The notes: generated from the sequence alone by a model not told the origin. A stretch of 26,201 nucleotides of DNA from an uncultured bacterium (GCA_905215015.1 CAJMOS010000028.1:1-26201); one strand, 5' to 3'. Counted from the stretch's first letter, positions 15,460 through 24,200 are shown. Numbers and translations: made by a program.

Positions 15460-15492
15460 ATAATAGCCTTTCAAAACTTTTTTGTATATCAT
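15460..15492. promoter_or_regulatory. Overlapping divergent promoters for the MFS and nitroreductase genes
   Basis: Minus strand: TATACA (15483-15488) and TATTAT (15460-15465) are 17 bases apart, matching 4 and 5 of 6 consensus bases; a start 7 bases on falls on the A of the MFS ATG (15453). Plus strand: TATCAT (15487-15492, 5 of 6) predicts a start at about 15499-15500, the A of the nitroreductase ATG; its -35 is poor. Only 46 bases separate the two ATGs and neither has a ribosome site. Confidence 0.5.
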
Positions 15493-15499
15493 TACAACC

Positions 15500-16294
15500 A
15501 TGAACGAAACCCTCACCCTTTTGATGAAACGCCGTACGGTCCGAGCCTATCAGGACAGGCCTATCTCCGATGCCGACAAGCTGGCCATCCAGCAGGCGAC
15601 GCTCCGCGCCCCGACAGGGGGGAACATGGCTCCGTACGCCATCATCGATGTCCAGGATCCCCAAAAGAAGGCCAGGCTTGCCGACCTCTGCGACCACCAG
15701 CCGATGATCGCCAAGGCACCCATGGTCTGGGTCTACGTGCTCGACTGGCAGAAATGGTACGACTGGTTCTGCCTGGACCACTGCGACCAGAAGAGCGGCA
15801 TCCCGATGCGTACTCCTTCCCTTGGCGACCTGGACATCAGCCTGCAGGACGCCTTGATCGCCGCCCAGACCAGCGTGATCGCCGCCGAGTCCCTCGGCAT
15901 CGGCTCCTGCTACATCGGCGACATCATCGAGAATGGCGAAGAGGTGCAGAAACTATTGGACCTTCCCCGTTTCACCATGCCCGCATGCATGCTGATTTTC
16001 GGCTACAAGCCGGTCCACGACCACGAGCTGCCGCTCGAGGAGCGCTGCCCCGTGGGGGACATGTTCATGACCGACAGCTACCACCACCGCCCGCTCGAGG
16101 AAATCCAGAAGGCCTACCAGGTACATGAGGAGAAGGACCGCAGGGTGGGACGCATCCCCTACGAAGGAAAGGGAAGCCTGGCGGACTATTGTTACAGACG
16201 CAAGTACACAAGCCTGTTCATGAAGGAAATGACCAGGTCCATGCGGTACTGGCTAAGGAGATGGTGTGATGGAGATTCGCACGTACAAAAGTGA
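15500..16294 (+). CDS. Nitroreductase family protein
   Basis: A cytoplasmic FMN-dependent oxidoreductase of 264 residues. The N-terminal MKRRTVRAYQDRPISDADK and the following RAPTGGNMAPYAI are the FMN-binding blocks of the nitroreductase family; the later ESLGIGSCYIGDIIENGEEVQKLLDLP and MLIFGYKP complete the fold. About 60 C-terminal residues extend beyond the usual domain, ending in a basic segment (YCYRRKYTSLFMKEMTRSMRYWLRRW). The start ATG 15500 is chosen because it opens the conserved block; no ribosome site is visible. The last 26 bases overlap the GNAT gene, which implies translational coupling. Natural substrate unknown. Confidence 0.88.
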   Translation: MNETLTLLMKRRTVRAYQDRPISDADKLAIQQATLRAPTGGNMAPYAIIDVQDPQKKARLADLCDHQPMIAKAPMVWVYVLDWQKWYDWFCLDHCDQKSGIPMRTPSLGDLDISLQDALIAAQTSVIAAESLGIGSCYIGDIIENGEEVQKLLDLPRFTMPACMLIFGYKPVHDHELPLEERCPVGDMFMTDSYHHRPLEEIQKAYQVHEEKDRRVGRIPYEGKGSLADYCYRRKYTSLFMKEMTRSMRYWLRRWCDGDSHVQK

Positions 16295-16757
16295 CGACAT
16301 CGAGGCGATGCGTCAGATCTGGAACGAAGTGGTCAGGGCGGACAACGCCTTTCCTCAGGATGAACCCATGACCAAGGAGCAGGCTCCCTCCTTCTTCGCG
16401 AGCCAGACTCTCAGCGTGGTCGCAGCCGAAGGCGGCAAGGTAGTAGGCTTGTACATCCTGCACCCCAATGGAACAGGGCATACCGCCGGCAATGCCAACG
16501 CCAGCTATGCGGTGCTTGCCACCGAACGTGGCAGACACATCGGAGAAGCGCTGGTGAAGGACAGTCTCAAACAAGCAAAAAGGCTTGGCTATCACAATCT
16601 CCAATTCAACGCGGTACTCGCCTCCAACGCGAGCGCGATCCATCTTTATGGGAAACTTGGCTTCCAAAGTCTCGGAACACTCAAGGAAGGGTACCGTCAC
16701 TCCGACGGCCGATACGAGGATCTCCAGCTCTTCGCCTACCCATTGGAGCACCTATGA
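16269..16757 (+). CDS. GNAT family N-acetyltransferase
   Basis: An acetyl-CoA-dependent acyltransferase of 162 residues, standard for a single GNAT domain. The acetyl-CoA loop is ATERGRHIGEALVKDSLKQAKRLGY (about residues 91-115, of the R/Q-x-x-G-x-G/A kind) and the final LYGKLGFQSLGTLKEGYRHSDGRYEDLQLFAYPL is typical of amino-acid or protein N-acetyltransferases of the RimI/Pat-like group. AAGGAG ends 8 bases before ATG 16269; a GTG one codon earlier is the alternative. It overlaps the nitroreductase by 26 bases and the next gene by 4 (ATGA). The acetylated target cannot be inferred. Confidence 0.87.
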   Translation: MEIRTYKSDDIEAMRQIWNEVVRADNAFPQDEPMTKEQAPSFFASQTLSVVAAEGGKVVGLYILHPNGTGHTAGNANASYAVLATERGRHIGEALVKDSLKQAKRLGYHNLQFNAVLASNASAIHLYGKLGFQSLGTLKEGYRHSDGRYEDLQLFAYPLEHL

Positions 16758-17338
16758 GCATCCTCGACCGTTTCACCCAGAAGCACCTTGGCATGAACCT
16801 CAAGAACTATGAGAAGACCGTCCCTTCGCTGCGCAACTCGGTCGATTTCGACCCTGTCGGCCATGCCAAAGTGGAAATCCGTCTTCCCGAAGATCCCTAC
16901 GAGCCGATGACGGCCTTCCCGAGGGGGCAGCTGAAGCAGGAGATCTTCGACTATCTGGACCGGCGCAACGCCGCCATCCCGTCGCTCTACCAGATCAACC
17001 TGACCATCCACGGCCACTATACCACCGAGGAGCAGAAACGCCTGACCATGCTGATCAAGCGCCACTACGACTTGCAACTGTTGATGAAGCAGGACGTCTA
17101 CAATTTCTTGGCGTTCAAGTCGCTTGCCCTCTTCTTGCTCGGTGTCTGCGTGATTCTGCTGATGAAGATGATTCCCCTGTTCAACGAGTCCCTGCTTCAG
17201 CAGGTGGTCTCCACGGTAGGCTCCTTCTCGTTGTGGGAAGCTGCCGACACCCTGATCCTCGAGCGACGGGAGGTCCGCCACGAGATGCTGGATATCGCCC
17301 AATACTCCCTCTGCCACATCAACTTCGTCGAAGATTGA
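16754..17338 (+). CDS. Uncharacterised membrane protein
   Basis: I do not recognise a named family. The protein has 194 residues: a soluble N-terminal part (1-115) with a proline-rich charged patch (EIRLPEDPYEPMTAFPRGQLKQEI) and a helical segment, then one clear membrane helix (about 120-139, SLALFLLGVCVILLMKM), a second weakly hydrophobic segment (about 147-170) and a charged tail. The sequence SLWEAADTLILERREVRHEMLDI resembles a tail seen in several uncharacterised bacterial membrane proteins of this size, from memory only. It is the third gene of the nitroreductase operon (ATGA overlap with the GNAT gene). Its stop abuts the stop of the convergent esterase with no base between. Confidence 0.75.
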   Translation: MSILDRFTQKHLGMNLKNYEKTVPSLRNSVDFDPVGHAKVEIRLPEDPYEPMTAFPRGQLKQEIFDYLDRRNAAIPSLYQINLTIHGHYTTEEQKRLTMLIKRHYDLQLLMKQDVYNFLAFKSLALFLLGVCVILLMKMIPLFNESLLQQVVSTVGSFSLWEAADTLILERREVRHEMLDIAQYSLCHINFVED

Positions 17339-17998
17339 TCAACCCCAAAGGAAGGGGACGTTCCCCCTGAGCTGGGTCGCGATCATACCGGCGATGCTCT
17401 GCGCCCCATATCGGGAAAGATGGGTGTTGTCCTCCTTTCCTTCGGGATAGTTGGGCCACATACCAGCCGGCAGTTGGTTGAACAGCCTGCGGGAGCCCTC
17501 CGGTCCCAGCCGCTGGTACAGCTGCCGTGTCAGCTCGTGCATCGGAACGAAGGGTACCGAAAGCTCCTCGGCCACCGCTTGTGCTGCGGCAGGATACTCC
17601 CCGTGGGTCGCCAAAGCCTCGTCCCCGGCAAAGCGTCTACGCTCGATTGAGGAGAGGATCACCGGACTGCCGCCCTTTTCCCTGATTTCCCCCGCCATGC
17701 TCCGGAGATTTTCCTGATAGCTGCCCCAAGGATCGGTGTGACGTCTTTCGTCCTCTTTGGAATCATTATGCCCGAACTGGATGATCACCCAATCCCCTTT
17801 GCACACGTTCTCGAGCATCGCCCCGTAGACACCGCTCGCAATCGCGCTTTTCGTGGAAAGCCCGTTGACCGCACGGTTGTCCAACCTCCATCCCCCAGCG
17901 AGGAAGCTATCGAAGCACATCCCCCAGCCCGTCTCCGGCCAGGTTTCCATCCGCTTGTTCGCGCAGGTGGAATCCCCAAGCAAAAATACTGTCGCCAT
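17339..17998 (-). CDS. GDSL/SGNH esterase, rhamnogalacturonan-acetylesterase-like
   Basis: An SGNH hydrolase of 219 residues, likely removing acetyl groups from a sugar or pectin fragment. Block I is FLLGDSTCA with the nucleophile S10; block II is NRAVNGLSTKS (oxyanion Gly); block III is IIQFGHNDSKEDE (oxyanion Asn); block V is DNTHLSRYGAQSIA, carrying the catalytic Asp and His. The order and the GDST form resemble RhgT/YesT proteins. No signal peptide is present from ATG 17998, so it would act in the cytoplasm on imported material. The start is chosen because GAGGAA lies 8 bases upstream and the motif begins at once; a longer in-frame start at 18121 adds 41 unremarkable residues. A long leader region lies upstream. 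Confidence 0.85.
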   Translation of the reverse strand: MATVFLLGDSTCANKRMETWPETGWGMCFDSFLAGGWRLDNRAVNGLSTKSAIASGVYGAMLENVCKGDWVIIQFGHNDSKEDERRHTDPWGSYQENLRSMAGEIREKGGSPVILSSIERRRFAGDEALATHGEYPAAAQAVAEELSVPFVPMHELTRQLYQRLGPEGSRRLFNQLPAGMWPNYPEGKEDNTHLSRYGAQSIAGMIATQLRGNVPFLWG

Positions 17999-18117
17999 AT
18001 TCTCTGTTCCTCGACGATAGGCCGCAATCGCAGTCCATCTTTCCGAGTATACCATATCAAGACCGGGAAAATCCGGCTCCCTACAGATGTTTGCGGGGTG
18101 AGGCGAGACCCAAGGGA

Positions 18118-18381
18118 TCATTGGGAAAATGAAGCCTCAAGATGGTAGGTAACCGGGACAACGTTCCCATGGGCGACAGTATCATGGCAAGTCCATCCAG
18201 CCGCATCTGTGATCGCGCCGGAGCGGCCCATGACCGGGGGGGGTACTGAACACGCCGCTGCCGAGGTGCCAACGACATGGGCAAGACCACCCGGGAACTC
18301 CCGCAAGCCTTCCCCAAACTGGCTATCCCATACAATGCTGATTCGGACCGAGAAAGGAAGAGACCCGAGTGTTTTCCTCAC
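18118..18381 (-). pseudogene. Doubtful ORF, possible remnant of a decayed gene
   Basis: A GTG-started frame of 87 codons (beginning MRKTLGSLPF and ending PVTYHLEASFSQ) that I do not recognise. The frame has a protein-like composition, but an upstream 34-codon ORF (18323-18427, MLEEVMKTTGDQRDLG) in another frame also looks coding-like and lies just behind a promoter candidate, which would fit one gene broken by frameshifts. The run of eight C on this strand lies inside it (three proline codons). No strong ribosome site is seen. It could equally be untranslated leader of the esterase gene. Confidence 0.2.
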
Positions 18382-18470
18382 CCAGGTCTCTCTGATCCCC
18401 CGTCGTTTTCATCACTTCTTCCAGCATCGTGCAAGGAAAGGAAGAAGCGTCTGTTTCTCGGTACAACTAC

Positions 18471-18499
18471 ATATTACATACAACATCCGAAGTTTGCAA
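18471..18499 (-). promoter_or_regulatory. Candidate promoter reading toward the esterase gene
   Basis: TTGCAA (18494-18499) and TAATAT (18471-18476) are 17 bases apart on the minus strand, each matching 4 of 6 consensus bases. A transcript from about 18464 would run through the doubtful ORF into the esterase gene, giving a leader of some 460 bases. Because TTGCAA is self-complementary it could also serve the plus strand. Confidence 0.4.
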
Positions 18500-18539
18500 G
18501 GGATTTTTTAATATTTCTTTATATTTAAAGGAATTACAA

Positions 18540-18809
18540 ATGTCAGAAGTTTTCATTACATGGTACATACTTCGAACATCATACATACTTTGCCAAAACT
18601 TCCTCCACCGCCTGTCCATCTTCTATCCTCTTTTCATATCGAGAGTTCCAGAGGAAAGACGCTATGACAGAACAACAAAACGGCAAATGCCGCAAGATGG
18701 CAGATGTCATTTCGTTGGAGGGGATATTGTGCCGGTCGTGAAGCCGGCAGAAAAACCGGAAACCTTCCTTTTGCGCGAAGTTTGGGCGAACCTTCCGCGA
18801 AAACCATAG
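18540..18809 (+). CDS. Hypothetical small protein (doubtful)
   Basis: A frame of 89 residues (MSEVFITWYILRTSYILCQN ... VWANLPRKP) not recognised as any family. AAAGGA lies 7 bases before the ATG, at the end of an AT-rich island that could hold a promoter. The first 35 residues are rich in aromatic and hydrophobic residues, the rest is charged. Base composition rises sharply from AT-rich at the start to GC-rich at the end, unlike a normal gene here. It overlaps a second ORF in another frame with an even better ribosome site, so at most one is likely real. Confidence 0.22.
   Translation: MSEVFITWYILRTSYILCQNFLHRLSIFYPLFISRVPEERRYDRTTKRQMPQDGRCHFVGGDIVPVVKPAEKPETFLLREVWANLPRKP
18664..18741 (+). 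CDS. Possible 25-residue small protein
   Basis: MTEQQNGKCRKMADVISLEGILCRS, preceded by GAGGAAAG with a 5-base spacer, one of the better ribosome sites in this region. It lies in a different frame inside the 89-residue ORF. Two cysteines and a mixed charge pattern are visible; no family is recognised. It could be a small protein, a leader peptide or the intact start of a gene lost downstream. Confidence 0.22.
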   Translation: MTEQQNGKCRKMADVISLEGILCRS

Positions 18810-18814
18810 GAAAA

Positions 18815-18837
18815 CGGCCGGGATGGTTTCCCGGCCG
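18815..18837 (-). terminator. Rho-independent terminator of the patatin gene
   Basis: A perfect 9-bp stem CGGCCGGGA / TCCCGGCCG with a 5-base loop starts 19 bases after the patatin stop and is followed on the minus strand by TTTTCC. The T-tract is on this side only, so it terminates the minus-strand gene. Confidence 0.8.
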
Positions 18838-18856
18838 CCGATGGACCAGAGGAACG

Positions 18857-21094
18857 TCATTCGATGATGCCGATCGAAAAGCTCATATTCCCGTCGGCCG
18901 AATAACCGAACAAGGCCACCCAGTTTCCCAGCGGTGTCTGCATGCCGACACCGGCCTCAAGCCCGATATCCCAGTTCCGGTTGTGGAAATAGGCGCCCCC
19001 CATTTCCCCCTTGAAAGGCTCGTCGTCATCCATCACGCCTCCGGCGACACGGGAGACGAAATAGACCGGGAAAAGGAACCGCACAGGAAGGCGCATGCGG
19101 TACCGGACCATGGCGAGAGCACTGCTCCTGCGCAGGGTCCCGTAGCGGTAGCCCGGCATGCCGTCGAATCCACCGATGTCGGCGTAGGACATGTTCAGGT
19201 CATCCGGACCGTCGAGCAGGTCGAAGCGGAATCCATAGCCAACCATATGGACGTTACCGGGAAGGACGACATCCTGCCGGAAATCCCCTTGGAGCGACCA
19301 GAAGAAGTCATCGGGAAAATAGATGCCGTTCTCCTCCTTCACGCTGAAGCGGACGCCGTTCTCGATCATGCTGTGATGGATGCGCGTGTCGATCACCAGT
19401 CCAACCGAGCCATAGCCCATGTTGTATTGCTTTTTCTGCTCGTGCACGTAGGCGTTTCGGAATCCGGAAAGCAGTTCGAGTTGCAGGAAGTTGGCGTAGT
19501 TATAGGCGAGCCCTACCCGCAAGTCTCCGCCACGGTCAATGGGGGAAAACCGTTCCGAATTGGCGTCATGCGTCTGGACCGAGAAGCTTCCGATTCCGGC
19601 CATTCCCTCGATTCCCATGATGATCTGGTGGGAGTTGGTCGTCATCAGCGGCACCCACGCCCCCACCACCAGCGAGGAGACGGTACCCTGCCGCAGGTCG
19701 ATGGAGAAGTCGAACTTGTGCTTGGTCACTTCAGAGAAGAGGAAGGTCTCACGGAATTGGAAACCCATCCACATCGGCGTGTCGCTGACGTAGTTGTTGT
19801 TGGAGAAACCCAGGGAGCCGTAGGCGGAAAGCTGGAAGCGGTTGGATGGAATGTCATAGTACTCGTAGTTGATCAACAGCGTCTCGCTGTAGGGGTTGTC
19901 GTCATGGCGCACGTCGTAGCTGATGCTGGAAAGCTTGTTGTTGTACTTCACCCTATCCAGGTATTTGAGCAACCGCTTGCGATTCTTCTCGTCCAGCTTC
20001 TCGCCAAGCATGAATTGGAAGGCCTCCGGCTCGATGACGAAGGAGTGCTCCACTTCCGAGCGGTCATGCACCTCCACCGAGCGGATCACCCGTTCATCCT
20101 CGTTCCAATACTGGGGACGGTCCGGGTCCCTGGGAACCAGCTGTCTGCCGTCAGAGCGCAACTGCCTGGCTAGTCTGCGGAATTCCTCCTCGTGCGCATC
20201 CACCGCCTTTTTTCCGGCAGTGTACATGTCAGGAAACTTGTCGAAGTCAAGCATGGTCTGCATGTTGTTTTCTATGTCCGGCACAATCAGGATGTCCGCG
20301 TTCGGATACTGGTACTCCATGCTCGGCGTCATTATGGCCAGCAACCTGCCAGCCACACCGAGGAAACTCTGCATATCCTTGCGGGTCGGCTGGGCATTGG
20401 GACTGACATCCATGGCGATGACGTAATCCGCCCCCAGTTCCCGAGCCAAGTCGATCGGAAGATTGTCCACCATGCCGCCATCCATGGCGTAGGAACCATC
20501 CTCCTGCGGATAGGGAGCGAAGACCAGCGGAATGGAAAGGCTGGAACGCACGGCGGTCACCAGGGAGCCATGGTCATACACAATCCGCTCTCCTGTCAGC
20601 GCGTCGGTCGCCACCGCCCGGAAAGGGATGTCCAGCTGGTCGAAATCGGTGATGCCGGCCTTGCTTCCATACAACTCGCTCATCATGGCCAGCACCGCAT
20701 TATCCTCGGAGAGATTGGAGAACTCCCCCATCTCGTGGTCTCCAAAGGAAAGGGTGATGATGTTGCCCTTGTGCTTTTCCTGCGGACCGGAGAAGGTGGG
20801 CTCCCGCGGGGAGACAGGTTTCAGGACGATATCAAGGATATTATGGGATTGCACGTATTCGGATATCTGCCTCGGCGTGTAACCGGTGGCGTACATGCTG
20901 CCGATCAAGGCTCCGATACTGGTTCCCAGAACCATGTCGACTGGAATGCCGTAGGCTTCCAGCTTCTCAAGAAGCGCGACCTCGGCATAGCCGCGCGCTC
21001 CACCACCCCCCAGGACCACCGCAACCTTCCCTCCTTTGGCGGAAAGCGGGGTCAGGACGACACATACCATCACCAATACACACAGATGCTTCAT
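18857..21094 (-). CDS. Patatin-like phospholipase with C-terminal outer-membrane barrel (type Vd autotransporter architecture)
   Basis: A protein of 745 residues expected in the outer membrane. A short signal peptide (1-19, ending PLSAK) leads into a patatin domain (about 22-310): oxyanion loop GGGGARGYAE, nucleophile elbow GTSIG with S59, and the DGG motif with D205, so the Ser-Asp dyad is intact. A linker of about 70 residues (about 310-380), possibly a POTRA-like module, precedes about 350 residues of alternating aromatic/glycine strands typical of a 16-strand BamA-like barrel. This order is that of PlpD (Pseudomonas) and FplA (Fusobacterium). The last residues, SFSIGIIE, lack the usual terminal aromatic. 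AAGGTG precedes the ATG. It is a single gene with its own terminator. Confidence 0.87.
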   Translation of the reverse strand: MKHLCVLVMVCVVLTPLSAKGGKVAVVLGGGGARGYAEVALLEKLEAYGIPVDMVLGTSIGALIGSMYATGYTPRQISEYVQSHNILDIVLKPVSPREPTFSGPQEKHKGNIITLSFGDHEMGEFSNLSEDNAVLAMMSELYGSKAGITDFDQLDIPFRAVATDALTGERIVYDHGSLVTAVRSSLSIPLVFAPYPQEDGSYAMDGGMVDNLPIDLARELGADYVIAMDVSPNAQPTRKDMQSFLGVAGRLLAIMTPSMEYQYPNADILIVPDIENNMQTMLDFDKFPDMYTAGKKAVDAHEEEFRRLARQLRSDGRQLVPRDPDRPQYWNEDERVIRSVEVHDRSEVEHSFVIEPEAFQFMLGEKLDEKNRKRLLKYLDRVKYNNKLSSISYDVRHDDNPYSETLLINYEYYDIPSNRFQLSAYGSLGFSNNNYVSDTPMWMGFQFRETFLFSEVTKHKFDFSIDLRQGTVSSLVVGAWVPLMTTNSHQIIMGIEGMAGIGSFSVQTHDANSERFSPIDRGGDLRVGLAYNYANFLQLELLSGFRNAYVHEQKKQYNMGYGSVGLVIDTRIHHSMIENGVRFSVKEENGIYFPDDFFWSLQGDFRQDVVLPGNVHMVGYGFRFDLLDGPDDLNMSYADIGGFDGMPGYRYGTLRRSSALAMVRYRMRLPVRFLFPVYFVSRVAGGVMDDDEPFKGEMGGAYFHNRNWDIGLEAGVGMQTPLGNWVALFGYSADGNMSFSIGIIE

Positions 21095-21162
21095 GGATTC
21101 ACCTTATCGGAAAACCGGCCTGAAGTATAGAAGCCTTTGGCTTTTGGGCCCGGAAAAAGCAA

Positions 21163-21190
21163 ATCGGGCACCCCTTCCGGAGTGCCCGAT
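21163..21190 (-). terminator. Rho-independent terminator of nifJ
   Basis: A 9-bp stem ATCGGGCAC / GTGCCCGAT with a 10-base loop lies 25 bases after the nifJ stop, followed on the minus strand by TTGCTTTTTCC. The stem and T-tract make this a good intrinsic terminator between nifJ and the patatin gene. Confidence 0.82.
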
Positions 21191-21214
21191 CGCTTACCTT
21201 GCGGTAATCGGATC

Positions 21215-24200
21215 TCACATCAGAGGTCCAACCTTCTCGTAGAAGCTCATGCGATGAGCCGCGTCGGCAGCGGCCTTCGCGAAGAGCTCGTCCGCATGCT
21301 CGGGGTTGGTCTTTCTGAGAGAGGTGTAACGAACCTCGCCATTGAGGAAATCCTGATACGGCTGAGTCGCGGGCTTGGTGCTCCACGTGAACTTCTTGCC
21401 TTCAGGAAGATCCGGGTTATAGGTGTAAAGCGGCCAGTAACCACAATCAACGGCCTTCTTCTCCTCAGCCTGGCTGTAGGTCATGTTCAGACCATGGTTG
21501 ATACAAGGAGCGTAGCAGAAGACAATGGCGGGGCCATTGTAAGCCACAGCTTCCTGCAGAGCCTTCTGGGCCTGGACACGGTTGGCGCCAAGAGCGATGG
21601 AGGCGACATAGACATAGCCGTAGCTCATGCACATGAAGCCCATGTTCTTCTTGCCAACGACCTTACCGCTGTTCGCGAACTTGGCGACGGCGGCGATAGG
21701 AGTCGACTTGGAAGCCTGTCCGCCGGTGTTGGAGTATACCTCGGTATCGACGACGAGCACCTTCACGTTGCGGCCGGAAGCCAGCACGTGGTCGACGCCA
21801 CCGTAACCGATATCGTAGGCCCATCCATCACCACCGATGATGCAGACGGTCTTCTCGGAGAAGTAATCCTGCAGTTCAGTCAGCTTGGCAAGCAGATACT
21901 TGGTCTGCTCGTCGGTCGCCTTGGCCTTGGCCAGGGCAGCCTGCACAGCCTTCTGGGCCTCGATGGACGCCTCGGAGTTATCCTCCCACAGAGCCTCGGA
22001 CTTCTCGATCGCGGCAAGCACATCCTTGTCAGCGTCAGCCTGGGCCTTGTACTGCTCGATGTAGACCTGCAGCTGGTGGCGGTTGCTGTCGATCGCCAGC
22101 CTCATGCCAAGACCATACTCGGCGTTGTCCTCGAACAAGCTGTTGCCCCATGCCGGACCGCGGCCGTCCTCACGCTTGCAATACGCGGTGACCGGGAAGG
22201 TACCGGAGTAGATGGAAGAGCAGCCAGTCGCGTTGGCGACGACCATTCTCTCACCACAAATCTGGGTCAGCATCTTGATGTACGGAGTCTCGCCACATCC
22301 GGCACAGGCACCGCTGAACTCGAAGAACGGTCTTCTCAGTTGCAGTCCCTTGATGGTGCTCGGGTTGGTTCCCTCGGTGTTGTACGGCAGGGTCTCGAAG
22401 AAGTCGCAGTTGGTGTCCTCACCAGCCTTGCGAGCGTCAGCAGTCGGCACCATGGCCAGGGCCTTCTCCTTGGCGGGGCAGGTCACGACACAGACACCGC
22501 AGCCCTGGCAGTCCTCAGGATACACCTGGATCCTGAACTGCAGGTCCTTGTCGTTCTTGGTGTTGCTCTTGATGACGGTGAAGGTCTTCGGAGCCTTCTC
22601 GAGGAGTGCCGGCTCGATCTGCTTGCCGCGGATGGCGGCGTGCGGACAAGACTGCACACACTGCATGCACTGGATACACTTGGAAGAATCCCAAGCGGGA
22701 ACGAACGGGGCGACGCCACGCTTCTCCAGTCTGGCGGTATTGGTCGGAACCTTGCCGTCGAAGCTCATCGCGCTGACAGGAATGGAGTCACCCTGCATAT
22801 GGAAGCACGGCTCCATGATCTTCTTGGCGTAATCCCTGACATCATCAGGCAGGTTGGCCGGAAGCAGCGGTTTCGGCTCATAGCTCTTGGTGATGGTGGC
22901 GGGAATGGCAATCTCCTTCAGTGCATCACTGGCGGCGTCAACTGCAGCCCAGTTCATCTTGACGACTTTCTCACCCTTTCTGGAGAAGGTCTTCTCGATG
23001 TACTGCTTGATGTAGCTGATGGCCTGAGCCTGATCGGGAATAACCTTGGAAATCGCGAAGAAGGCGGCCTGCATGACCGTGTTGATTCTCGAACCAAGGC
23101 CGACCTTCTCGGAAATGGCCAGAGCATCGATGCTGTAGAAGTGGATGTGCTTCTTGATGATGGTCTCCTGCATGTCGCGGGTCAGGCTCTCGAACACCTT
23201 GTCGGCGGGAACCTGGCTGTTGAGCAAGAAGACGCCATTCTCCTTCAGCGGCTTCAGCAGGTCGTAACGACCAACGTAAGCCGGGTTATGGCAGGCGACG
23301 AAGTCGGCGTGGTCGATCAGCCACGGCATGTCCAGGTTGCCCTTTCCAAAGCGCAGATGGCTCACGGTGATGCCACCGGACTTTTTGGAGTCATAGGCGA
23401 AGTAGGCCTGGGCATTCATGTGGGCGTAGTTGCCGATGATCTTGACGGAGTTCTTGTTGGCGCCGACAGTGCCATCGGAACCGAGACCCCAGAACAAGCA
23501 GGCGACAGTGCCGGCCGGAGCGACATCGATCGGGGCGCCAATCTTGATGGACCGGTGGGTCACATCATCATTGATACCGACGGTGAAGTTGTTGAACGGG
23601 TCGTCGCTGGCCAGATGCTCGAAGACGGCGGCGGCGTGGTTCGGCGGGAAGTCCTTGCTGGACAGGCCGAAGCGGCCTCCGATGACCATGATGTTGTTGC
23701 GGCCCATCTGGTTGAGGGCGGCGACAACGTCGAGATACAGCGGCTCGCCGAGAGAGCCGGGCTCCTTGGTGCGGTCGAGCACGGCAATGCGCTTGACGCT
23801 GGCCGGAAGAGCGGCGCAGAAAGCCTTGGCGCTGAACGGCCTGTAGAGCCTGACCTTCAGGACGCCGGTCTTCTTGCCATGGGCGTTCAGGTACTTGCTG
23901 GCCCACTCGCAGGTGCAGGCGCCGGAACCCATGACGATCACGACATCGGTGGCCTCCGGATCACCGACATAGTCGAACAGGTGATACTGTCTGCCGGTGA
24001 GCTTGGCGACCTTGTCCATATATTCCTGAACAATCTCAGGAACCGCATCGTAGTACGGATTGACCGTCTCACGACCCTGGAAGTAGACATCCTCGTTCTG
24101 GGAAGCGACCTTGAGAGCCGGATGCTCAGGACGCTGGGCCCTCTCGCGGAATCTCTCGATGTACTTCTCCTCGACAAGCGGCTTGATGTCCTCGTACTCG

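Larger units (their letters stand above)
17999..18856. other. Intergenic region without a confident gene
   Basis: About 860 bases between the esterase and patatin genes. It holds a minus-strand ORF of doubtful status, a run of eight G (18236-18243), a minus-strand promoter candidate (18471-18499), an AT-rich island (about 18470-18590), two plus-strand small ORFs with good ribosome sites, a direct repeat TACATACTT (near 18563 and 18580) and a terminator hairpin at 18815-18837. No RNA gene was recognised. It may be a decayed gene region. Confidence 0.6.

Noticed and set aside
14458..16128. Plus-strand open frame of 556 codons spanning the MFS and nitroreductase genes
   Set aside because: It crosses a divergent promoter region and is the shadow of two recognisable genes in other frames.
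17343..17371. GGGGA / TCCCC repeat at the junction of the membrane protein and esterase genes
   Set aside because: Only five base pairs with a three-base loop inside coding sequence; likely chance.
17999..18335. Cobalamin or other known riboswitch in the long esterase leader
   Set aside because: I looked for conserved boxes such as the B12 box and found none; short local repeats do not make a recognisable class.
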